Assembly (NCBI RefSeq): GCF_003026285.1
Contig: NZ_PYOD01000002.1
Coordinates: 620,001-684,000 of the forward strand
Direction: 5' to 3'
Origin: Photobacterium profundum
GTDB lineage: Bacteria > Pseudomonadota > Gammaproteobacteria > Enterobacterales > Vibrionaceae
Length of the DNA stretch: 64,000 nucleotides
How positions within the stretch are numbered: the first letter of the stretch is position 1; every line of letters starts with the position of its first letter. The translations under genes were made by a program, and so were the position numbers. Below, in pieces: positions 31,488 through 39,584 of the stretch. The notes under the pieces were generated by a model. The model saw only the letters and a list, made by a program, of their open reading frames with translations, was not told the origin of the DNA and made no database searches.

Positions 31488-32013
31488 AGATTATCCCTCT
31501 TACATTAAACAGTATTTATATTCACCTACTCCTTAAACAATACTTACCCAATAAAAATAACGTCCACCCTTTATCACCATTACAATATATGTAATTACTT
31601 AAAATACTAATGGCACATTTTAATTAAAAGGAAAACTCCTTTAAATAAGCATCCAACCTTTTACTTAATTACAAAAACTGCAATGTGGGTTACCTACACT
31701 TATAAAAAGTTTGGAATCATTAATATTGACGTGATCTTCATTAAAAACTTGATGGTTGAAATTTACATCATACAAACTGTGACCGCTATCATAAAAAATG
31801 CAACAATGATTTTCATTTTTGAGTGTTGCTTGTTTTTCAATAAAAGAGAAACATATAAAACAAGAGCATACGGTTATTAAGAACTTACTTCTATTCACAA
31901 TAATATTTATTAATAAATATATTTACACACCCTTACGAGTAAATAATTGCCACTTCAGAAGTACTTAATGAAACAGTATTCGTTAAAGTGATAACCATGG
32001 GCGGTTCAATTAA
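31488..32013. other. AT-rich promoter gap upstream of atpI
   Basis: About 525 bp between divergent genes, with expected promoters for the atp operon (minus) and the zinc-finger repeat gene (plus). A 77-codon minus frame (31665-31898, GTG start) has a hydrophobic N-terminus and several cysteines but no ribosome site. It is not called a gene. Confidence 0.5.
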
Positions 32014-32017
32014 ATGA
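31997..32017 (+). CDS. Possible leader peptide MGGSIK overlapping the next start
   Basis: A 6-codon frame from ATG 31997 stops at TGA 32015-32017. This overlaps the start codon of the next gene as ATGA, the usual arrangement for translational coupling. The downstream ATG has only a distant GGGCGG in front of it, so coupling could matter. It may be chance. Confidence 0.25.
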   Translation: MGGSIK

Positions 32018-32838
32018 AAAAAACAACCGAAATATTTATTCAAGAAGCGCATCATGTTCATAGCCAACGATACCACTATGAAAATTTCATTTACCTGAAT
32101 GCGAAAACAAAAAGCCTCATAACCTGTACACTACATGGTGATTTCGAACAACGCCCTGATGCACACCTTGCAGGCAGAGGTTGCCCTAAATGTGCTGGCA
32201 AAGAAAAGAAAACAAAAGAGCAATTTGTTTTATCAGCCCAAAAGTTGCATGGTAAAAAATATAATTATAGCCAGTTTGAATACTTAGGCGCACTGACTAA
32301 AGGGCTAATATCGTGCCCTGTGCATGGTGATTTTGAACAGCGACCGAATGCTCACCTTTCAGGTAAAGGGTGTCCTAAATGTTCGAAATCATACCCAAAA
32401 AACCGCGAAGTGATCGTAAATGAAGCGATAAAGGTACATGCGGGTAAATACGATTATTCGAAATTTATTTATACCGGCGCGCTTTCTAAAGCCATTATTA
32501 CCTGCCCCGAACATGGGGATTTTGAGCAACGCCCCGATGCCCATTTACGTGGTGTGGGTTGTCCGCTTTGCGCCAAAAAAGGCAAAAAAAAAACCAATGA
32601 ACAGTTTACGCAGCAGGCTCAATGTATTCACGGCGAACGCTATGATTACAGCTTATTTGGCTATGTAAACGTACGGACAAAGGGCACCATTATTTGTTCA
32701 CTACATGGTGAATTTGAGCAGCTTCCATCGAATCATCTTGCGGGTAATGGCTGCCCTCGATGTGCTGCATTAAGTAAGAAAAACCAGCAAATATCACCTA
32801 AAAAAGAGCCAGTAAAACAACAATATTTGATGTGTTAA
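32014..32838 (+). CDS. Protein of four tandem zinc-finger repeats (DUF723-like)
   Basis: 274 aa made almost wholly of four copies of a unit of about 63 residues (about 1-66, 67-129, 130-193, 194-257). Each copy has an N-terminal helix (EQFVLSAQKLHGKKYNYSQF type), a strand YxGALTKGLIxC, then C-x2-H-GDFEQRP-x2-HL-x4-GCPxC. The Cys, His, Cys and Cys probably bind one zinc per repeat in a treble-clef fold. Such repeats occur in phage and mobile-element proteins, often beside nuclease domains. No nuclease is fused here, so the role is unknown; nucleic-acid binding is a guess. Confidence 0.8.
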   Translation: MKKTTEIFIQEAHHVHSQRYHYENFIYLNAKTKSLITCTLHGDFEQRPDAHLAGRGCPKCAGKEKKTKEQFVLSAQKLHGKKYNYSQFEYLGALTKGLISCPVHGDFEQRPNAHLSGKGCPKCSKSYPKNREVIVNEAIKVHAGKYDYSKFIYTGALSKAIITCPEHGDFEQRPDAHLRGVGCPLCAKKGKKKTNEQFTQQAQCIHGERYDYSLFGYVNVRTKGTIICSLHGEFEQLPSNHLAGNGCPRCAALSKKNQQISPKKEPVKQQYLMC

Positions 32839-32862
32839 AATCAATTACCACGAACAAAAACA

Positions 32863-32903
32863 GTCCCCTATTTCCATTTTAATGAAAATAGGGGGCTATT
32901 TTA
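32863..32903 (+). terminator. Rho-independent terminator
   Basis: Stem CCCCTATTT/AAATAGGGG with a loop of about 12 nt, then CTATTTTAG. It lies 25 bp after the zinc-finger repeat gene. Confidence 0.8.
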
Positions 32904-32915
32904 GTTTAGCACTTG

Positions 32916-32954
32916 TATACCCAGCTAATTCAAGGCACTAAACTTAGAGTGACT
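32916..32954 (+). repeat. Dispersed ATACCCAAGTTA-type repeat, copy 2 (diverged)
   Basis: Starts TATACCCAGCTAATTCAAGG and ends TTAGAGTGACT, like copy 1 at 10128. It lies between two convergent genes. Confidence 0.6.
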
Positions 32955-32970
32955 TCAGCGTGAAAGCTGA

Positions 32971-33867
32971 TTATTTAAATAGCTTTCCTGTAATGGTATA
33001 CCAACCTCGATAAAGCAGTAACGCAAAAAGGATTAATGAACACCCTATTACCTTTTCTACTGGCATCTTCTCGCCGTACCACATAATACTCAAAAACACC
33101 GTCCAGACCGGCTCTAAAACCATAATAATGGCGGCATTAGCCACACTCGTGTGTTTCTGTCCTGCTGTTTGTAGTACATAGCGAATGCTTGTTGCTATCA
33201 AGACGCTAGAAGCAAACCAACCCCAAATTGCTATATCGACCGTTTGTGGCCATTGTTCAAACATGAGTGAAGCAATAAGCCCCATTAGACCGGTTACAAA
33301 TAATTGAACACATGTCAGTAATAGCGTGGGAATACGCTGCGCATATCGACTATTAAAATTAAACTGCAATGCCAATAATGCTGCTGCCAATAAAAACCAC
33401 ACTTGGCTCACTGATTGATGCCAACCACCGCCAGATAACGATAATAAAACCAGACCAATAATGGCAAAGGGCAACGAAATCCAAAAAGGACGACTTGGCT
33501 TTTGTTTAAATAGCGGCCATGCCACTAACGGAACCAATAGCATAGAAAGGCTCATAATAAATGCCCCCTCGCCAAGAGTATCACTGACCGAAATCGCATA
33601 GATCCAAGTCAGTAATGCCGCCCCCAACAACATACCGACCAATGACGATTGCGCAATATCTTTCAGGCTCACTTGCTTAAATAAACGATAACAAAAAGGA
33701 AGTATAAGCAGTGAGGCCAGTACAAACCGTAAACCAATAAACCCAAAAGGCGGGAGCCCTTGAATGGTTTGCTTAGAGAAAATCCAACCCGCCGAAGCCA
33801 GTAATGTTGCACAAACTATCAATAAGTCTGCGCGTCTGTGCTGTGTCATAACATACCTAAATAACAA
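32971..33867 (-). CDS. EamA/DMT-family transporter
   Basis: Ten-helix transporter, 298 aa, with two EamA repeats. Motifs include ASAGWIFSKQTIQGLPPFGF in helix 1 and the repeat-2 end ANAAIIMVLEPVWTVFLSI. It is related in fold, but not in close sequence, to the one at 10536. Substrate unknown. It is flanked on both sides by copies of the dispersed repeat. Confidence 0.87.
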   Translation of the reverse strand: MLFRYVMTQHRRADLLIVCATLLASAGWIFSKQTIQGLPPFGFIGLRFVLASLLILPFCYRLFKQVSLKDIAQSSLVGMLLGAALLTWIYAISVSDTLGEGAFIMSLSMLLVPLVAWPLFKQKPSRPFWISLPFAIIGLVLLSLSGGGWHQSVSQVWFLLAAALLALQFNFNSRYAQRIPTLLLTCVQLFVTGLMGLIASLMFEQWPQTVDIAIWGWFASSVLIATSIRYVLQTAGQKHTSVANAAIIMVLEPVWTVFLSIMWYGEKMPVEKVIGCSLILFALLLYRGWYTITGKLFK

Positions 33868-33941
33868 AAAAGAGGATAAAAGAATGGTTGGATGGGAATG
33901 CCATTCCTACACATGTTTCCCTTGAATTAAACACACTGAGG

Positions 33942-33980
33942 CCACTCTGAATCCTGCACCTTGAGGTGACTTGGGTATAT
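33942..33980 (-). repeat. Dispersed ATACCCAAGTTA-type repeat, copy 3
   Basis: On the minus strand it reads ATATACCCAAGTCACCTCAA and then GGTGCAGGATTCAGAGTGG. It is the best match to copy 1. It lies between the EamA gene and the VF530-like gene. Confidence 0.75.
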
Positions 33981-34022
33981 AAACTGATATACTTGCGTTA
34001 GATTCTTTCATTGGCAATAAAC

Positions 34023-34235
34023 ATGACTCAAACAAACAACCCTCTTCACGGCATCACTCTCGAAAAGCTATTAACTGAACTTGTCGAGCATTATGGTTGG
34101 GAAGAACTAGGCTATCGCATCAACATTCGCTGCTTTAACCAAGATCCAAGCATCAAATCTAGCCTAAAGTTTTTACGTAAAACGGAATGGGCAAGAACAA
34201 AGGTTGAAGAACTATACATACGCACGAAAAAATAA
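34023..34235 (+). CDS. VF530-family DNA-binding protein
   Basis: 70-aa small protein of the VF530/DUF2132 family, with the characteristic start [26 protein letters not shown], shown here as [12 protein letters not shown] and [10 protein letters not shown], and the end [20 protein letters not shown]. The family, named from a Vibrio fischeri protein, has a compact helical fold with DNA-binding character. ATG 34023 is preferred to the TTG at 34011. No operon partner is present. Confidence 0.88.
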   Translation: MTQTNNPLHGITLEKLLTELVEHYGWEELGYRINIRCFNQDPSIKSSLKFLRKTEWARTKVEELYIRTKK

Positions 34236-34253
34236 ACATCGTTCGTAGCTAGG

Positions 34254-34295
34254 GCGAGTATGCTTTCCAAAGAGCCCTCTTTGAATGATACTCGC
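34254..34295. terminator. Bidirectional terminator-like hairpin
   Basis: Outer stem GCGAGTAT/ATACTCGC with an inner stem CAAAGAG/CTCTTTG, between the convergent VF530 and qnr genes. It could end both transcripts. Confidence 0.65.
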
Positions 34296-34314
34296 ATCTT
34301 AGAATAAACGACTA

Positions 34315-34971
34315 TCAACCCGGTAGTACAACAACCCCTAAAGGTTCAAGTAATTGCTCTTGCTGCCAATCACAAATAGTCACCTTTGCAACACTCACTC
34401 GACGAATATCAAGCCCGGTAAGATCAACATGACACAAGTTACATTCCGTCATATCAAATTGTCCCCACGCTTCTGGCGAAAACTCACCACGACTTAAATC
34501 AGAACCTTTGAATGTAGCACCTAATAGGTTGGCACCATTCCATTTATTTTCGAATAACTCACACTTTTCTAAGCGTTGATTTTCAAAATTAGCATACGAT
34601 AAATTACAACGAGAAATATAAGCAGAGCAAAAGAAGGTATTATGGGTGATGTAATTCGCAAAGCTGGCCAACACAAAATCAGCCCCTTTTAACTGGCTAT
34701 CTCTTAATTCAATACCAAAGCACTGAGCACCTCGAAATTGCGCCATGCTCAAATCACAATGTTTAAAGCTAGCATCTTTTAATTTTGTATACTCAAACTG
34801 ACAACCATCCACGTCGCCGCGCTCAATGAATTGGCATTCAATAAACGCGGCATCAGATAAATTTGCACGGTTAAAATTACAACGATAAAACTGACAATTT
34901 TCAAAACGAGCATCTTGAAGATCTTGCTCACTAAAATCGTGTTCAGTAAATGTTTTATTCGTAATATGCAT
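34315..34971 (-). CDS. qnr: Qnr-type pentapeptide repeat protein
   Basis: 218 aa, exactly the length of Qnr proteins, which mimic DNA and protect gyrase and topoisomerase IV from quinolones. Pentapeptide units run through residues 12-200 with the Qnr-specific segments FCSAYISRCNL, LEKCELFENKWNGANL, GSDLSRG, and the family-defining end CDWQQEQLLEPLGVVVLPG. The start is ATG 34971, with AAAAGG upstream; a longer in-frame extension to 35055 is not family-like. No LexA box is evident upstream. Chromosomal qnr genes are known in Vibrionaceae, including Photobacterium. Confidence 0.95.
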   Translation of the reverse strand: MHITNKTFTEHDFSEQDLQDARFENCQFYRCNFNRANLSDAAFIECQFIERGDVDGCQFEYTKLKDASFKHCDLSMAQFRGAQCFGIELRDSQLKGADFVLASFANYITHNTFFCSAYISRCNLSYANFENQRLEKCELFENKWNGANLLGATFKGSDLSRGEFSPEAWGQFDMTECNLCHVDLTGLDIRRVSVAKVTICDWQQEQLLEPLGVVVLPG

Positions 34972-35300
34972 GAATTGCCTTTTGCTTAAATGAGTAATGC
35001 CATACTTAACAAGTAGATGGTCAAATATTTGTGCAAGAAAAATAGTGAATAACAAAACAATAATTTGAAGTAACTAGGATCTGTTTACAAAATGTCTAAC
35101 GTTGTTAGGCAATTAAAACCCGCAAGGATGATCTGATACTTGTCCATATGTCCATACCCAATATACCTCACTAACATACGTAGTGGACCGCAAAAATGCA
35201 ATGTTCCCATCGTTCAATGCAATGAGAAGTAATTGTGTTAACTCATTTATTTAATAGCAAAAAAATACGACTATTTGATAAATACAGCCGTATTAATGAT

Positions 35301-35337
35301 ATAACTAAGTTACCTCAAGATGCTCGTTTCAGATAGA
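35301..35337 (+). repeat. Dispersed ATACCCAAGTTA-type repeat, copy 4
   Basis: ATAACTAAGTTACCTCAAGA followed by TGCTCGTTTCAGATAGAGT. It immediately precedes the 3' end of the flavin enzyme gene, at the left edge of the APE cluster. Confidence 0.65.
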
Positions 35338-35341
35338 GTTG

Positions 35342-36598
35342 TTAGCTTTTCGTATCTCTACAAATTTCAGCAATCATACGCAACCGACGTTCAGGCTGGG
35401 CAACAAATGGATTGTCCGTATCCCATGCGTACCCTGCCAAAATAGAACAAATCATCTGTTTGATTTTATGGTCGGGATTTTCATGAAAAATCACATCTTG
35501 CAGCTCACCAGAATACCAACCTTCAACATAGGCTCTAAAAGTATTCACCCCTTTCATTAACGCATCAGCATAGTCTTTCTGCCAATCAACCAATTCACCA
35601 TCGAATTGCCTAACCAATAAATCAGTCGCAATTTCAGATGACTTCATCGCAATTGTGACACCAGAAGAAAACACAGGATCCAAGAATTCTCCCGCATTAC
35701 CTAAAAGCGCAAATTTATCGCTGCATAGCGTTTTTACATTCGCGGAATAACCGCCAATTTCACCTGCAGGGTTGGGGAACTCTGCCTTGGCTAGTAATTG
35801 TCGTAATCTGGGCTCTTCGCTCGCAAGTTGCTTAAGTGCCGCTACATCATCTTCTGGATAATCAGCAAAAAATGCAGGCTCTGCGACGATACCCAACGAA
35901 CACGTTCCATTACTAAATGGAATTAGCCAATACCAAACATCCGGATTAGCAGGATGAACCGATATTAAAATTTTATTGCGATCGTAATCGAGGCTTTCTA
36001 GTGCTGATGTATCGATATTGTCGACTATATGCGTAAATAGCGCTCTTCGTGTTGGTAAACATGATGGTTCTTCTAATGCTAATAAACGTGGAAGCACCCG
36101 CCCAAAACCACTCGCATCCAATACGAAATCGGCCTCTAATTCATAACTCTTATCGTGTTCATCATTTACGGTTAGTACTGAGTACTTACCCGCAAGATCA
36201 ATATTCATTAATGTGTGTTGATAACGAATTTCAACACCTTGCTCAACCGCTTCGTCGGCAAGCACTTTATCAAAATTTGCCCGCTGTACTTGAAATGTAG
36301 TGCCAGCACCTTCGGTAAATTTGTCCGTAAAATTAAAACAGGTATATTTGCCATCACGATGAAAAGCCGCACCATCTTTAAATTGAAAATTGGCACGTTC
36401 TACCGCTGATAACATATTCGCTTTTTCTATCACTTCCATACAGGCAGGTAGCAGGCTTTCACCAATAGAAAAACGTGGGAAAAGGCTTTTTTCAAGCACC
36501 ACCACATCAATCCCTTTTTGGTGAAGTAATGCTGCGGCAACCGAGCCAGAAGGGCCTGCACCAATAATTGCAACTTGCGTACGCTGTTTTGAACTCAA
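35342..36598 (-). CDS. FAD-dependent oxidoreductase of the halogenase-like family
   Basis: 418-aa flavoprotein of the tryptophan/phenol halogenase-like monooxygenase family. The FAD loop is IIGAGPSGSVAAALL (about residues 11-25). FPRFSIGESLLP follows, then FQFKDGAAF, whose Lys (about 74) sits where flavin-dependent halogenases carry the catalytic lysine. WYWLIP (about 222-227) fits the halogenase WxWxIP motif. The second FAD motif is LLGNAGEFLDPVFSSG. The start is probably TTG 36598 (GAGG upstream); TTG 36613 is possible. Next to an APE cluster it may halogenate, hydroxylate or desaturate the aryl head; related enzymes also act as plain oxidoreductases. Confidence 0.8.
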   Translation of the reverse strand: MSSKQRTQVAIIGAGPSGSVAAALLHQKGIDVVVLEKSLFPRFSIGESLLPACMEVIEKANMLSAVERANFQFKDGAAFHRDGKYTCFNFTDKFTEGAGTTFQVQRANFDKVLADEAVEQGVEIRYQHTLMNIDLAGKYSVLTVNDEHDKSYELEADFVLDASGFGRVLPRLLALEEPSCLPTRRALFTHIVDNIDTSALESLDYDRNKILISVHPANPDVWYWLIPFSNGTCSLGIVAEPAFFADYPEDDVAALKQLASEEPRLRQLLAKAEFPNPAGEIGGYSANVKTLCSDKFALLGNAGEFLDPVFSSGVTIAMKSSEIATDLLVRQFDGELVDWQKDYADALMKGVNTFRAYVEGWYSGELQDVIFHENPDHKIKQMICSILAGYAWDTDNPFVAQPERRLRMIAEICRDTKS

Positions 36599-36874
36599 AC
36601 GGTAAATCCTCAAAAAAGGCAGTGAGCATTAATTAATGGTCGTTAAGTTATAACGCCCTAATTTTCTTTTGCTCATAAATTATTGTCATTTCTATTATGA
36701 GAATTATACCAAACTATCTGCATTCTCTTCATGATGAATCCCCTCCGGTACTAACATTTAATGAATGCAAGCTCTTTTGAATCATCACTCAAGATCATAA
36801 AAATAATGAGATGAGATTGATATGATCCATTTTCTACTTTCTTCCGTACAAATAACACAATCGGGGAGGTGGTA

Positions 36875-37837
36875 ATGAAAAATATTATTGGTTTGATAGT
36901 TATCTTATTTTTTACTCAAGGGTGTGCAAACACTGCCTTTTTCGCGCCATCTAAAGCACAAACTCTTAATCCAGATATTCGCTGGATAGAGTCAGAGTCT
37001 GGTAATCGTATTGCACATTTATGGATACCAGCAAAAGAGGATATTCAGCATCGAGGTTTTGTTGTGCACTTCCATGGCAATAGCGGACACATGGAGCAAA
37101 CCCAAGAAAAAGTCGATTGGCTCGCGAAACATGGATACGATGTGATGGTGTTTGATTATTCCGGCTTTGGTCATTCAACAGGTAGTGTTGGCGATAGATC
37201 TGCCTATTTAGACGCGATAAGTATCTTGAAACACATAGAAAAATTACAAACACATATTCAACAACCGACCTTCACAGTTGCTACGTCTACTGGCGGAAAT
37301 ATTTTTTTGCGGGCACTGGCCGATAATCCAATAAACCTTGATGGCATCATTATTGATTCATCGTTTACAAGTTATGTTGATGAAGCCAAGTTTGTATTAG
37401 ATAAAGGCATGTTTGGCGAATGGTATTCATGGATTGCACATTTTATAATGCGTGACAATTACGCGGCTAAAGAGTTTGTGGCTACCTTACCTGAAATGCA
37501 ATCATTAGTTATTCACTGTGAATCAGACAATATTGTACCCATAGCGTCAGGCGAAGAAATTTATCAACAGCTGCCTGGAAATAAAAATTTCTGGCGATTA
37601 GATACTTGTAATCACGCTCAAGCAATGACGAATGCCTTCCCTGATAATCAAAAGCGCATAGTGAATTGGTTAGAACAAGCTGCTCCATTAGTTGAAGCAG
37701 CAGATTCAACAGCGATGCCATACCAAGTCGCGAATACTAATTCGCCGGCATTTACTGAGAAAGAACTGACTAATAAAAGATCTTCCAACAGCAATAATAT
37801 GAAAGATCAGCAGCCCCTAGGTTTAGCCCGCTTTTAA
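36875..37837 (+). CDS. Lipoprotein alpha/beta hydrolase
   Basis: 320 aa. A signal peptide with lipobox FFTQGC gives an acylated Cys near residue 17, followed by an alpha/beta-hydrolase fold: the oxyanion strand GFVVHFHGNSGH, the nucleophile elbow TVATSTGGN (Ser in TSTGG), an acid in HCESDNIVP, and His in CNHAQAM. It is a membrane-anchored serine hydrolase, perhaps acting on the pigment ester or lipid anchor. GGGGAGG lies just before ATG 36875. The last 15 bp overlap the end of the convergent methyltransferase gene. Confidence 0.82.
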   Translation: MKNIIGLIVILFFTQGCANTAFFAPSKAQTLNPDIRWIESESGNRIAHLWIPAKEDIQHRGFVVHFHGNSGHMEQTQEKVDWLAKHGYDVMVFDYSGFGHSTGSVGDRSAYLDAISILKHIEKLQTHIQQPTFTVATSTGGNIFLRALADNPINLDGIIIDSSFTSYVDEAKFVLDKGMFGEWYSWIAHFIMRDNYAAKEFVATLPEMQSLVIHCESDNIVPIASGEEIYQQLPGNKNFWRLDTCNHAQAMTNAFPDNQKRIVNWLEQAAPLVEAADSTAMPYQVANTNSPAFTEKELTNKRSSNSNNMKDQQPLGLARF

Positions 37838-38902
37838 TTCTAATAAAGTATGACCAAGGCCAATATCGTCGGTACGTGTCGCGACCACAAAGCCCGCCTC
37901 TTTAACAATTTCTAGAAAATCATCACTTCGATAGAAACGGCTGTTGCCATTCGCAAGGCATGTAAAATACAACGAGGTGGCATTTAAACTGTATGCAGCG
38001 GCATCATAGCGTTGCGAATCCCAGAATAGCTCAAGAATATAGACAGTCGCATCGTCAGACATTGCAGCACGTACACGACGTAGAATACTGAGGATTTCCA
38101 TTGGCGAGAAACAGTCCAAAAATTGGCTCATCCACCACACATCAGCGCCCGTTGGAAGTGAATTAGAAGCATCCAACATGTTAGTTGGGTAGCCTTTTAT
38201 GCGTTCAGAAAAACCATTTTCATCCGCATTTTTTAATGCCATTTCAATCTGCTGAGGCAAATCAATGATGGTCACTTCAACATCAGGATTATGATTACAG
38301 CATTGCAATGCCCACTTTCCCGTATTGCCGCCAATATCAAATAATCGCTTGGGTTTACCCTCAAATACACGATCGAGTAACACAGGGAAAGAACGATCTG
38401 AATAAAAGTGATCGAAATTAAACCAGCTTTCTTTCGCTTTTTCTGGCAACTGAGATAAACCTTCGTAGATCGTTGTCCAATCACCCAGCTCTTTCAAACC
38501 CGCAGGCGTGCCTTCTTCTATCGCTTCGGTCAAATGCATCATTGCGGCGTAACAAACATCCGCAGTGAAATCCATATTGGCACGAGTCATCCCATCATTC
38601 GCTAAGAAATAGCCTAGATTCGCCAAAACATAATTAGGTTTATCCCACGTAACAATATGCGCACTCAATGCCATATCAAGTAAGACTTTTACACCATATT
38701 CACTTACATTGGTTCTTGTAGCGATATCTACCGCATTGAGCCCTTGCTTACCCGCTTGATCTAATGCATTTAGAATACCTAAATCACGTAGTGTTCTTGC
38801 AGTATGAAAAACGATAGGAGCAAAAGCCAACTTTTGAGCTTCTGTTTTTGCATCAAGTGCATTAAATGGGTCGTTTTGATATAAAGTCACAGACAAATCC
38901 AA
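37823..38902 (-). CDS. SAM-dependent methyltransferase (ApeB-like)
   Basis: 359 aa, class I methyltransferase of the plant-type/antibiotic O-methyltransferase family. An N-terminal winged-helix dimerisation domain (about 25-110) precedes the SAM loop RLFDIGGNTGKWAL (about 190), TIIDLPQQIE with the ribose-binding acid, and GADVWWMSQFLDCFS. APE clusters often include such an enzyme to methylate the aryl ring, which fits this position. It is divergent in strand from the main operon. Confidence 0.85.
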   Translation of the reverse strand: MDLSVTLYQNDPFNALDAKTEAQKLAFAPIVFHTARTLRDLGILNALDQAGKQGLNAVDIATRTNVSEYGVKVLLDMALSAHIVTWDKPNYVLANLGYFLANDGMTRANMDFTADVCYAAMMHLTEAIEEGTPAGLKELGDWTTIYEGLSQLPEKAKESWFNFDHFYSDRSFPVLLDRVFEGKPKRLFDIGGNTGKWALQCCNHNPDVEVTIIDLPQQIEMALKNADENGFSERIKGYPTNMLDASNSLPTGADVWWMSQFLDCFSPMEILSILRRVRAAMSDDATVYILELFWDSQRYDAAAYSLNATSLYFTCLANGNSRFYRSDDFLEIVKEAGFVVATRTDDIGLGHTLLELKAG

Positions 38903-39038
38903 TATGAAAGCGAAAGATAAAGTGCGTAGTTTGAGTAAATTATCATAATAAGGTGTTGTTCAAGGACAAAAATATGACGAATTTCTGAACTCCACAATCA
39001 ACACGCTATATCATAACCCATCAAATAAATATGCTGTA

Positions 39039-39425
39039 TTACAGAGCTAGCATAGCCAGCTTTCTCTTAATATCGACATCAAGGTTATTGACCCAACGAT
39101 TATAGTTACGGTGTATTTTACCGTCGCTATACTTGAGGTTTTCTGAACTAACATAGTTAATTGAGTAGGTTTTATTATTGTATTCAACATCAATAACTGC
39201 ATCATGAGATCGCGTAGAGTATTCGCCACGAATAGTTCCAGGTTTAGTTTCAGTCATTATCCAACCGCGGTTCATACCAGACTCTATAATTGCTTGTTTT
39301 ACTTGCGAAATTTGAAGGTTATAAGCAACTGGAGTATTCTCTACATTATGGATTGGTTGTACACGACTACAACCTGAAACAGCCAATAATATTACAGCAA
39401 TGGTCAGACCTTTAAATAGTTTCAT
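39039..39425 (-). CDS. Small lipoprotein, function unknown
   Basis: 128 aa with a clear lipobox: MKLFKGLTIAVILLAVSGC, Cys19. The mature part is mixed alpha/beta (QVKQAIIESGMNRGWIMTE, then YNNKTYSINYVSSENL). It resembles a group of small lipoproteins found near surface-lipid genes, but no family name is certain. AGGAG lies before the start. It is divergent from apeC, sharing a 159-bp promoter gap. Confidence 0.75.
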   Translation of the reverse strand: MKLFKGLTIAVILLAVSGCSRVQPIHNVENTPVAYNLQISQVKQAIIESGMNRGWIMTETKPGTIRGEYSTRSHDAVIDVEYNNKTYSINYVSSENLKYSDGKIHRNYNRWVNNLDVDIKRKLAMLAL

Positions 39426-39497
39426 TGTTTCTCCTTTTTTAATAGTTAAGGGCTTTTATGGGTGTTTTTTGTATTGTTAACAGATAAGCAAGTACAA

Positions 39498-39537
39498 GAA
39501 TTCATTCGCGAAACATACACTTCATGGTGAATTCATT
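39498..39537. repeat. Paired GAATTCATT sites in the apeC promoter gap
   Basis: Two direct copies of GAATTCATT, 31 bp apart start to start (about three helical turns), lie between the lipoprotein gene and apeC. They could be regulator binding sites. A -10-like TATACAAT lies at about 39571-39578, only a few bases before the apeC ATG. Confidence 0.3.
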
Positions 39538-39584
39538 AACATTACTGATAGAACTAACAAGCCAACGAGTATACAATACCAAAA

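Noticed and set aside
31665-31898. 77-codon minus frame with a hydrophobic start and several Cys
   Set aside because: Starts at GTG without a ribosome site inside the atpI promoter gap and is overlapped by another open frame on plus. Possible but not supported.
32014-32838. Tandem DNA similarity that could suggest a CRISPR-like array
   Set aside because: The repetition is at protein level with 63-residue units and diverged codons. No short identical DNA repeats with unique spacers are present here or elsewhere in the window.
34254-34295. Candidate attachment site or integron element between VF530 and qnr
   Set aside because: The structure is a nested hairpin suited to convergent termination. 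No integrase or attC-type core was seen.
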